A DNA stretch of 11,761 nt from DATLFI01 sp035524895 (GTDB lineage: Bacteria > Acidobacteriota > Thermoanaerobaculia > Multivoradales > Multivoraceae), in the NCBI GenBank assembly GCA_035524895.1, contig DATLFI010000010.1, positions 1-11,761 of the forward strand, read 5' to 3'. Made by a program: the position numbers and the translations under genes. Each line of letters begins with the position of its first letter. The first letter of the stretch is position 1. Under the pieces are notes generated by a model, which did not search any database, was not told where the DNA came from, and saw nothing but the letters and a program-made list of their open reading frames with translations. Shown one piece after another: positions 6,135-11,761 of this stretch.

Positions 6135-7983
6135 CGCCAAGCGGGCCGGCGAGGTGCCACTGCCTCCGGCGCTCCCCGCGATGTGGCGCGCGCTGCGTCG
6201 CGGCTTCGAGGCAGAGCCGTGGCTGCTGGTGGCGGCGTTCTCGCTGGCGCTGCTCGCGGCGGTGCCGGACGCGCTGTTCGCGCTCTGGCTGAAGCTGCTG
6301 GTGGACGGCCTGCTCGGAGAGCGCAGCGGCCTGGTGATGGGAGCTGCCATCGGCCTCGGCGCCTCCGCGGTCGCGACCTGGTTCCTCGGCGTGGTCAGCA
6401 TGCGCGTCCAGCGACGCTTTCGCGACCGCGTGACCATCGCGCTCGAGTCGCACGTGGCGCGGCTGCAGGCCTCGGTGGCGACGGTCGCGCACCACGAGCG
6501 TCCCGACTACCTGGATCGGCTCTCGGTGCTGCGTAACCAGGTGTTCGTGCTCGATCACATGTACATGTCGCTGTTCTCCACGTGCGGGTGGATCCTGCGA
6601 CTGGTGATCGTGCTGGCGCTCTTGATGGCGATTCACCCGGCGCTCGTGGCGTTGGCGCTGTTCGCGCTGCCCGCGGTGCTGTCGTCGACCTGGCGGCCTG
6701 GTGTGGAGCGCACTGTCGAGGAGCGCGGCGCCTCGGCCAATCGACTCGCCCGCCACCTGTTCGAGGTCGCCACCACGGCGCCACCCGGCAAGGAGGTGCG
6801 CGTCACCGGCATCGGTGCGCGATTGGTGCGCGACCGCCGCGCCGCCTGGGAGCGCTGGTATAGACCGCTGGCCAGAGCGCGCGCCGGCAGCGCGCTGTGG
6901 CACTCGCTGGCATGGGCGGTGTTCGGCGGCGCCTACGTCGGCGGCGTGGTGTGGGTCGCGACAGGTTTGCGCGCCACGCCCGGCGACGTTCTGCTGGTGC
7001 TCGCCGCTGGCGCGCGCCTCTCTGCCTACGTCGGCGCCACGGTCGGGGAGATCGGCTTCCTGCGCGGGATCTGGCTCGACGGCTCGCGGCGCATGGCGTG
7101 GCTCGAGGACTACGCCGCGTCGCTCGAGGAGGACACCGACGGCGCGGCACCCGCGCGGCTCGAGCGCGGCATCCGCTTCGAGGGTGTGAGCTTCACCTAC
7201 CCGGGCACGGAGCGGCGCGTGCTCGAGGGCGTCGATCTCGACCTCCCGGCGGGCGCGGTGGTCGCGATCGTGGGCGAGAACGGCGCCGGCAAGAGCACAC
7301 TGGTGAAGCTCTTGTGCCGGATGTATCAGCCCGACGAGGGACGCATCCTGGTCGACGGCGCCGACCTCGCGCGCATCCCCGTCGAAGAGTGGCGCGACAA
7401 GCTCGCGGGCGCGTTCCAGGATTTCCACCGCTTCGAGCTCAGGGCCCGACATGGAGTGGGTCTCGGCGATGTGCCGCGCATCGACGACGAGCGCGCGGTG
7501 TCGGGCGCCATCACCCGAGCCGGCGCCGATGACGTTGTCGCGAAGCTGCCCGCCGGGCTCGACACCCAGCTCGGCCCGACCTGGCCGGAGGGTGTGGAGG
7601 TCAGCTTTGGCCAGTGGCAGAAGCTGGCACTCGCCCGCGGCTTCATGCGCGACCGCCCGCTCGTCCTGGTGCTCGACGAGCCCACCGCTGCGCTCGACGC
7701 CGAGACCGAGCACGCCCTCTTCGAGCGTTACGCATCCGTGGCGCGCGGGCTCTCGGTCGAGGCGGAGAGCGCCGCGGACGCGCGTTCCACGGATGCCCGT
7801 GGCACGCCCGACGGCCGCATCACCATCCTGGTCTCGCATCGCTTCTCGACGGTGCGCATGGCCGACCGCATCGTGGTGCTCGACGGCGCGAGAGTGGTCG
7901 AGGTCGGCTCGCACGAGGAGCTGATGGCGCATCGCGGCCAGTACGCCGAGCTCTACGGCATTCAGGCTGCTGCGTATCGGTGA
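6121..7983 (+). CDS. ABC transporter, fused permease and ATP-binding protein (exporter half B, non-consensus signature)
   Basis: The second half-size exporter (620 residues), expected to pair with the upstream one. Membrane segments lie near 33-64, 70-95, 152-192, 258-284 and 290-315. The nucleotide-binding domain has Walker A GENGAGKST (Lys391), Q-loop FQDFHRF, Walker B LVLVLDE with Glu520, and His573. The signature reads SFGQW (495-499) in place of LSGGQ, so one of the two composite ATP sites is altered. About 25 extra residues (roughly 541-566, Ala/Asp/Arg-rich) lie between the D-loop and the switch His. The start at ATG 6121 is well supported by GGAAGGAG six bases upstream and a 14-bp overlap with the first ABC gene. 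The gene pair and asymmetry match heterodimeric ABC exporters. Confidence 0.93.
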   Translation: MPSTDAKRAGEVPLPPALPAMWRALRRGFEAEPWLLVAAFSLALLAAVPDALFALWLKLLVDGLLGERSGLVMGAAIGLGASAVATWFLGVVSMRVQRRFRDRVTIALESHVARLQASVATVAHHERPDYLDRLSVLRNQVFVLDHMYMSLFSTCGWILRLVIVLALLMAIHPALVALALFALPAVLSSTWRPGVERTVEERGASANRLARHLFEVATTAPPGKEVRVTGIGARLVRDRRAAWERWYRPLARARAGSALWHSLAWAVFGGAYVGGVVWVATGLRATPGDVLLVLAAGARLSAYVGATVGEIGFLRGIWLDGSRRMAWLEDYAASLEEDTDGAAPARLERGIRFEGVSFTYPGTERRVLEGVDLDLPAGAVVAIVGENGAGKSTLVKLLCRMYQPDEGRILVDGADLARIPVEEWRDKLAGAFQDFHRFELRARHGVGLGDVPRIDDERAVSGAITRAGADDVVAKLPAGLDTQLGPTWPEGVEVSFGQWQKLALARGFMRDRPLVLVLDEPTAALDAETEHALFERYASVARGLSVEAESAADARSTDARGTPDGRITILVSHRFSTVRMADRIVVLDGARVVEVGSHEELMAHRGQYAELYGIQAAAYR

Positions 7984-7990
7984 TGGGATC

Positions 7991-9253
7991 GTGCGTCGTC
8001 GTCACGCAGCGAGTCGAGCTCGTCTCCTCGTCACCGCAGGAGCCATGTGCCTGGCTTGGGGCGGCTGCGCCGATCGACACGACTCCTCGGCGTCGTCCGC
8101 GCCTCCTGGTGTAGCCGATGTCGTCGTGGTCGCCGAAGGCGCCGTCTCGGGTCTGCGCCTCGACCAGATCCAGGTGCTCGGGAGCCACAACTCCTACAAG
8201 CTCGCGATCAGGCCGCGCCTGCTGGACCTCTACCGCGGCTGGCGCGGCGAGGCGGCGTCGGCGCTCGACTACTGGCACCCGCCGCTCGCAGCGCAGCTCG
8301 ATCACGGCTTGCGCAAGCTCGAGCTCGACGTGTTCTACGACCCTGAGGGCGGCCGCTATGCGCGGCCCGGCGGGCTGGTATGGGCGCCGGAGGAAGGTGC
8401 GCCCGAGGAAGACGAGCTCGCCCCGGACTCGTTCGATCCGAAAGGCGAGCTGGCGCGACCCGGCTTCAAGGTGCTGCACGTGCAGGATCTCGACTTTCGT
8501 TCGAGCTGTCTCACGCTCGCGGCGTGTCTCGGCGAGCTGCGTGCCTGGTCGGAACGCCACCCTGGTCACCTGCCGATCGTGGTGACGCTCAACGCCAAGG
8601 ACCAGCGCATCGAGCGCGAGGGTCTCGACCCAGCGTTCGTGGAGCCTTTACCGTTCGACGCCGCGGCTCTCGACGCGCTCGATGCGGAGATCGTGGCCGC
8701 GCTAGGCCGCGAGCGACTCCTGGTACCCGACGACGTGCGCGGTGACGCGCCGTCGCTCGAGACCGCCGTGCTCGAACGCGGCTGGCCGCTGCTCGAGGAC
8801 GTGCGCGGAAGGTTCCTGTTCGTGCTGGACGAGGGCGGCGCGAAGCTCGAGACGTACCTCGAGGGACATCCGTCGCTCGAAGGACGCGTGCTGTTCGTCG
8901 ACGTCGAGCCCCGCCATCCGGCGGCGGCGGTGCGGATCGTCAACGACCCGATCGAGCGCGGCGACGAGATCCGCGACCTGGTCCGTCGCGGCTACCTGGT
9001 GCGCACGCGCGCCGACGCCGACACGAGGGAGGCACGCGCCGGAGACACCACGCGGCGCGACGCGGCGTTCGCGAGCGGCGCACAGTTCGTGAGCACCGAC
9101 TACTACCTGTCCGAGCAGGCGCCCGGCACCGGCTACCTCGTCGAGCTGCCGTGGGCCGTGGGCGTCCGTGACGACGGGCGCGCGACCGTCGCGCGCTGCA
9201 ACCCGGTCACGGCAGCTCGGATCTGCATGCTGGTCGGCGGAGCGAGCCCATGA
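7991..9253 (+). CDS. Ca2+-dependent-type phosphatidylinositol-specific phospholipase C, probable lipoprotein
   Basis: A 420-residue protein of the Ca2+-dependent PI-PLC family (PI-PLC-C1), which cleaves the phosphodiester of phosphatidylinositol or a related phospholipid. The N-terminus has a basic stretch, a hydrophobic core (about 12-22) and Cys26 after AWGG. This resembles a lipoprotein signal, but Trp at -3 departs from the usual lipobox, so plain secretion is possible. Catalytic-type motifs: LGSHNSYK with His66, the metal-binding LRKLELDVFYD with Glu111 and Asp113, and VLHVQDLDF with the second His163. TLNAKD, the late STDYY segment and a CNPVTA ending are also present, so it appears full length. 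The start is GTG 7991, 7 bp after the ABC stop, with only a weak GGGA ribosome site. True substrate is unknown, since PI is uncommon in most bacteria. Confidence 0.9.
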   Translation: MRRRHAASRARLLVTAGAMCLAWGGCADRHDSSASSAPPGVADVVVVAEGAVSGLRLDQIQVLGSHNSYKLAIRPRLLDLYRGWRGEAASALDYWHPPLAAQLDHGLRKLELDVFYDPEGGRYARPGGLVWAPEEGAPEEDELAPDSFDPKGELARPGFKVLHVQDLDFRSSCLTLAACLGELRAWSERHPGHLPIVVTLNAKDQRIEREGLDPAFVEPLPFDAAALDALDAEIVAALGRERLLVPDDVRGDAPSLETAVLERGWPLLEDVRGRFLFVLDEGGAKLETYLEGHPSLEGRVLFVDVEPRHPAAAVRIVNDPIERGDEIRDLVRRGYLVRTRADADTREARAGDTTRRDAAFASGAQFVSTDYYLSEQAPGTGYLVELPWAVGVRDDGRATVARCNPVTAARICMLVGGASP

Positions 9254-9360
9254 ACACACCTGGCAAGGTGCTCCATGGCGTTGGCTCGAAGGCGTCCTGG
9301 GACGAGATCGCCGGCGATGCGCTCCAGTTCGACGAGGACGATCCGTCGCTTCGGCAGTAG
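9250..9360 (+). CDS. Putative 36-residue small protein, unrecognised
   Basis: An ATG at 9250 overlaps the phospholipase stop (ATGA) and opens 36 codons ending in TAG 9358-9360. The peptide is neutral to acidic, rich in Asp near the end (FDEDDPSLRQ), with no membrane segment or cysteine. About four fifths of its codons end in G or C, comparable with neighbouring genes. The ATGA coupling is the main reason to list it. It could equally be a chance open frame, or the stub of a gene truncated by the deletion that left the relic just downstream. No function can be suggested. Confidence 0.3.
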   Translation: MNTPGKVLHGVGSKASWDEIAGDALQFDEDDPSLRQ

Positions 9361-9448
9361 CGGACCGGCACGGCCCCTACCCGCGCGGTGCCGTCGCGGA
9401 TCCCGCCTGCACGAGCTCGGGTTCCGGCTGGTGCGGGAAGCGGACTCG
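9354..9448 (+). pseudogene. Relic of a SUMF1/formylglycine-generating-enzyme-like gene (C-terminal fragments, frameshifted)
   Basis: One plus-strand frame (9357-9428) translates as VADRHGPYPRGAVADP and ends SGSG. This closely resembles the VADWYGPYPxGAVxDPxGPxSGS stretch typical of SUMF1 (FGE-sulfatase) domains. Twelve bases after the GAVADP motif, in a different frame (9416-9448), the sequence reads LGFRLVREADS, resembling the GFRLVR that ends such proteins. In intact relatives about 40 residues separate the two, including an RGGSW motif that is absent here. This fits a collapsed remnant with an internal deletion and frameshift. Both matches are short and made by eye, so chance is not excluded. 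Confidence 0.45.
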
Positions 9449-9505
9449 AGGCGGCCGTTGCTCCTTCCATGGGGCCGCCCGGGCGGGTGCTCCCGACGTC
9501 GCCGG

Positions 9506-10402
9506 CTACGTGCGCTCGAGATGCGCCACCCACTCGTGGGCGCTCGCGTAGCCGGCCATGTAGCCCTCGCACCTGGGGTGCGCGTCGTGGATCTCGAACC
9601 ACGGCGCCTTGTCCTGCACGAAGACGTGGATCTGCGGTACCGGACCGGGATCGTCGTCGAGCGAGCCCGCGGGGATGACCACGTTCGGCGAGGCCCCCGG
9701 CGCGCCGGGCAGGCTGCCGCCGCATCGCCCGCAAAACACGGTGCCGAAGCGCGCCGCCTCGGGTACCTTGTAGCGCCGCAACAGCTCCTCGCCGCGCGTG
9801 TAGCGAAAGCCTGCCGGGTCGGCGAAGACGTTGGTGCCGTGCGCCGCGGCGCGCGCCTTGCGGCAGCGCGAGCAGTGGCAGTGGATCATCGCGCGCGCCG
9901 GACCGGCCTCGTAGGCGACGCCGCCGCACAGGCAGCCGCCGCGCAGCACGTCCGGTCGAGTGGGCGCCGGCGTTTCCTGGCGCGGCGCGACCTCGGGCGT
10001 CGGAATGCCCGGCGGGTAGGCGGGGTAGCGGGGCAACCCGTCGTTCGGGATCTCGTACCACGACGCTTTCGAGGCAGCGAAGATGTGCGCCCCTGGCCGG
10101 CAGCCCGGGTCGTCGTCGAGGCAGCCAGCGGGCACGGACACCTGCTCGCTGCCGAAGCGTTCGGGCACTACCGAGCCGCACACCGAGCAGAACACGCGCG
10201 TGACGGTGGGCGACGACTGGAAGGTCGCGACGAGGTCCTTGCCGCGCGTCCAGCGGAGACCCTCCTCCCGCGTGCCGGCGTAAGTCGCGAACGCCGAACC
10301 ATGCTCGCGACGGCAGCGCGAGCAGTGGCAGTGGCTCATCTGGCTGAGACGGCCCGCGATCTCCCAGGAGACGCCGCGGCAGAGACAGCTTCCTCGCACC
10401 AT
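9506..10402 (-). CDS. Tandem GFA (CENP-V/Gfa-type) zinc-binding domain protein
   Basis: A 298-residue protein with two successive GFA domains, the fold of glutathione-dependent formaldehyde-activating enzyme and CENP-V. Domain 1 (about 3-128) has Cys6/Cys8 (CLC), Cys25/Cys27/Cys30 (CHCSRC) and Cys72/Cys75 (CSVC). Domain 2 (about 153-285) repeats these as Cys157/Cys159, Cys175/Cys177/Cys180 and Cys224/Cys227. Both end in a PAGxLDDDPG segment followed by a HxFxxxKAxWxEI motif. All zinc ligands are intact in both halves. Single-domain members are about 120-160 residues, so this is a duplication or fusion joined by a Pro-rich linker (about 130-150). Enzymatic function is not established for most members. 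ATG 10402 lacks a Shine-Dalgarno sequence, and the start abuts the heptamer repeats. It is convergent with the phospholipase gene and divergent from the acyl-CoA dehydrogenase. Confidence 0.92.
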   Translation of the reverse strand: MVRGSCLCRGVSWEIAGRLSQMSHCHCSRCRREHGSAFATYAGTREEGLRWTRGKDLVATFQSSPTVTRVFCSVCGSVVPERFGSEQVSVPAGCLDDDPGCRPGAHIFAASKASWYEIPNDGLPRYPAYPPGIPTPEVAPRQETPAPTRPDVLRGGCLCGGVAYEAGPARAMIHCHCSRCRKARAAAHGTNVFADPAGFRYTRGEELLRRYKVPEAARFGTVFCGRCGGSLPGAPGASPNVVIPAGSLDDDPGPVPQIHVFVQDKAPWFEIHDAHPRCEGYMAGYASAHEWVAHLERT

Positions 10403-10404
10403 GG

Positions 10405-10439
10405 CAGTGAACAGTGGTCAGAAATCAGTGATCAGTGGT
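10405..10439 (+). repeat. Five degenerate tandem heptamers (CAGTGRT-like)
   Basis: Successive 7-base units read CAGTGAA, CAGTGGT, CAGAAAT, CAGTGAT, CAGTGGT. All five begin CAG, and four of five begin CAGTG. The array begins 3 bp upstream of the GFA start codon on the opposite strand, so it occupies that gene's 5' leader. It may be a simple-sequence heptamer repeat or a row of binding sites. Confidence 0.8.
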
Positions 10440-10454
10440 TTGGTGGCGCAGGGG

Positions 10455-10519
10455 GGCAGTGGAGGAGTGGAGTCTAGCTCCACCCTCTGTTCACCAGCCA
10501 CCAACCAGCAACCACTGCC
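10455..10519. repeat. Nested inverted repeats in the divergent spacer
   Basis: Outer arms GGCAGTGG (10455-10462) and CCACTGCC (10512-10519) are perfectly complementary. Inside them GTGGAG (10467-10472) and CTCCAC (10478-10483) form a 6-bp stem around TCTAG. A further pair, TGAACAG (10408-10414) and CTGTTCA (10487-10493), links this region to the heptamer array. No T-tract follows, so these are more likely regulatory or repeat-derived than terminators. Confidence 0.55.
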
Positions 10520-10598
10520 GCACGAGGTGCCGTGCGGGGCAAGGGAGGGAGAGTGGCAGGCGCAAGAGAACAGGTCGATCTCGTTAGCATGGCCCGCG

Positions 10599-11761
10599 AT
10601 GGACCTCTCCCTCGGACCCGAGCACGAGGCGCTACGCGCCGAGGCGCGAGCCTTCCTCGAGGCGCATCGAGCCGTGTCCGTGACCGAGCGCGAGGAGATG
10701 GCGGATCGCGCGCGGACGCTCGCCTGGCAGCGGCTGCTGGTGGAGCACGGCTACGCGGCGCGCGAGGTGCCGAGCGAGTACGGCGGCTTCGGCGCGGCGG
10801 CGGATCCGCTCGCAGAGCTGGTCATCCAGCAGGAGTTCGCCCGAGCCGGGATCTCGACCGGCCTGCGCAACCAGGGCATCGACATGTTCGTGCCGACGGC
10901 GTTGCGCTACGGCACCGAGGAGCAGAAGCGCCGCTTCGTGCCGCCGACGCTGCGCGGCGAGCTGATCTGGTGCCAAGGCTACAGCGAGCCCGGCGCCGGC
11001 TCCGACCTCGCCTCCTTGCGTACCGCGGCGCGGGTCGACGGCGACGACTACGTCGTCGACGGGCACAAGATCTGGACCAGCACCGCGAAGCAGGCGCATT
11101 GGATGTTCGCGCTGGTGCGCACCGACCCGGACGCGGTGCGCAGCGGCAAGAAGCACGCGGGTATCACCTACCTCGTGCTGCCGATGACGACCCCTGGCAT
11201 CGAGGTGCGGCCGTTGCGCACCATGACCGGCGAGGCGATCTTCAACGAGGTCTTCTTCACCGGCGTGCGGGTGCCGCGCGAGAACGTGATCGGTCAGCCC
11301 GGGCAGGGCTGGGAGGTCGCCACCTATCTGCTGCGTTTCGAGCGCGGCATGCTCGGCAGCCCGCTCTACTCGCGTCGCCTGTTCCGCGGTTGCGTCGATG
11401 TGTTGCGTGACGCTGGCAAGCTCGGCGACACGCTCTTTCTGGATCGGCTGATGCGGCTGGAGGCGAGGCTGCTCGCGATGGAGCACCACGGCATGCGTCT
11501 GCTCACCGACCGGATCGAGCGTCGCGAGTCGGGCGTCTCGGGGCTGATCGTCAAGCTCGTCGGCTGCCAGCTCAACTACGACATCTGTCGCCTCGCGATC
11601 GACGCGATGGGCGTGCGCGGCTTGCTGCGGCGGGGCGCTCCGAGTGCCGTCGACGACGGCTTCTGGCAGGACACGGCGATGATGTCGTTGGGCCTGATCA
11701 TCGGCGGCGGCACCGCGCAGATCCAGAAGAACATCATCGCCGAGGCGGGGTTGGGCTTGCC
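10599..11761 (+). CDS. Acyl-CoA dehydrogenase family protein (last few codons beyond window)
   Basis: An FAD-dependent enzyme introducing an alpha-beta double bond into an acyl-CoA, feeding electrons to an electron-transfer flavoprotein. Codons 1-387 are open to the edge. The family is about 390-400 residues and the sequence has reached the terminal QIQKNIIAEAGLGL motif, so only a short tail is missing. The helical N-domain has a VPSEYGGFG motif, the FAD/acyl signature GYSEPGAGSDLAS follows, then KIWTSTA and the beta domain, and a C-terminal helical domain. The C-terminal position that carries the catalytic Glu in medium-chain enzymes (YEGT) is Gly370 (GGGT). Glu248 in RFERG lies where isovaleryl-CoA dehydrogenase keeps its base, so this is probably a FadE-like enzyme of that arrangement. 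ATG 10599 gives the normal family N-terminus; no strong ribosome site was seen. Chain specificity is unknown. Confidence 0.93.
   Translation, partial: MDLSLGPEHEALRAEARAFLEAHRAVSVTEREEMADRARTLAWQRLLVEHGYAAREVPSEYGGFGAAADPLAELVIQQEFARAGISTGLRNQGIDMFVPTALRYGTEEQKRRFVPPTLRGELIWCQGYSEPGAGSDLASLRTAARVDGDDYVVDGHKIWTSTAKQAHWMFALVRTDPDAVRSGKKHAGITYLVLPMTTPGIEVRPLRTMTGEAIFNEVFFTGVRVPRENVIGQPGQGWEVATYLLRFERGMLGSPLYSRRLFRGCVDVLRDAGKLGDTLFLDRLMRLEARLLAMEHHGMRLLTDRIERRESGVSGLIVKLVGCQLNYDICRLAIDAMGVRGLLRRGAPSAVDDGFWQDTAMMSLGLIIGGGTAQIQKNIIAEAGLGL

Larger units (their letters stand above)
10403..10598. other. Divergent intergenic region with repeats
   Basis: This 196-bp spacer separates the GFA gene (minus) from the acyl-CoA dehydrogenase (plus), so it should hold both promoters. 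No confident -35/-10 pair was found on either strand. Its left half is less GC-rich than the flanks and holds tandem heptamers and inverted repeats. The right half (10520-10598) shows only a purine-rich stretch (GGGAGGGAGAG near 10542-10552), with no obvious ribosome site before ATG 10599. Confidence 0.6.

Noticed and set aside
6073..7932. A 619-codon open frame on the minus strand opposite the second ABC gene
   Set aside because: Its translation is His/Arg/Ala-rich and low in complexity. The plus strand carries the complete Walker, signature and switch motifs, so the antisense frame is a compositional shadow.
9475..9486. Perfect 12-bp palindrome CCGCCCGGGCGG just beyond the GFA stop, considered as a terminator
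   Set aside because: There is no loop and no T-tract on either strand, and short GC palindromes are expected in DNA of this composition.
10532..11410. A 292-codon plus-strand frame overlapping the acyl-CoA dehydrogenase
   Set aside because: It runs in a different frame from the one carrying GYSEPGAGSDLAS and the terminal QIQKNIIAE motif, and it translates to an Arg/Ala-rich low-complexity sequence.

Overview
This is a GC-rich (roughly 70%) bacterial window whose coding regions show strong G/C preference at third codon positions. Its gene content (Tat-exported molybdenum hydroxylase, acyl-CoA dehydrogenase, SDR, GFA-domain protein, a lipoprotein-like phospholipase C) suggests a free-living soil or aquatic proteobacterium-like or myxobacterium-like organism. 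The taxon cannot be fixed from the sequence alone. No rRNA, tRNA, CRISPR array or intact transposase was seen.

Layout. (1) Positions 1-1834, minus strand: a two-gene molybdenum hydroxylase operon of the isoquinoline 1-oxidoreductase type, with a small 2Fe-2S subunit followed by a Tat-exported molybdopterin subunit cut by the left edge. (2) Positions 1898-2234: a 337-bp non-coding element bounded by about 34-bp imperfect inverted repeats that begin and end in CTAG, with further internal inverted repeats. It looks like a MITE or other non-autonomous mobile element. (3) Positions 2306-9253, plus strand: a tightly packed run of genes comprising a ribbon-helix-helix antitoxin, a PemK/MazF toxin, a DUF488 protein, an SDR, two half-size ABC exporters and a Ca2+-dependent-type PI-phospholipase C. 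A perfect 17-bp palindrome lies exactly on the antitoxin start. Most junctions are overlaps or gaps under 20 bp, so the genes may be co-transcribed. (4) Positions 9250-9505: a 36-codon open frame overlapping the phospholipase stop codon, then what looks like a collapsed, frameshifted relic of a SUMF1/formylglycine-generating-enzyme-like gene. (5) Positions 9506-10402, minus strand: a protein with two tandem GFA/CENP-V zinc domains. (6) Positions 10403-10598: a divergent intergenic region with five degenerate tandem heptamers and several inverted repeats. (7) Position 10599 to the right edge: an acyl-CoA dehydrogenase lacking only its last few codons.

How the genes may work together: the two ABC half-transporters almost certainly form a heterodimeric exporter. 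A probable cell-surface PI-PLC encoded 7 bp downstream suggests a lipid or envelope theme, but the substrate is unknown. The toxin-antitoxin pair at the head of the run, with its palindromic operator candidate, could control the genes behind it or could be an independent module inserted there. The SDR and acyl-CoA dehydrogenase fit lipid or aromatic catabolism. The element at 1898-2234, the TA pair and the gene relic show that mobile or decaying DNA has shaped this stretch.
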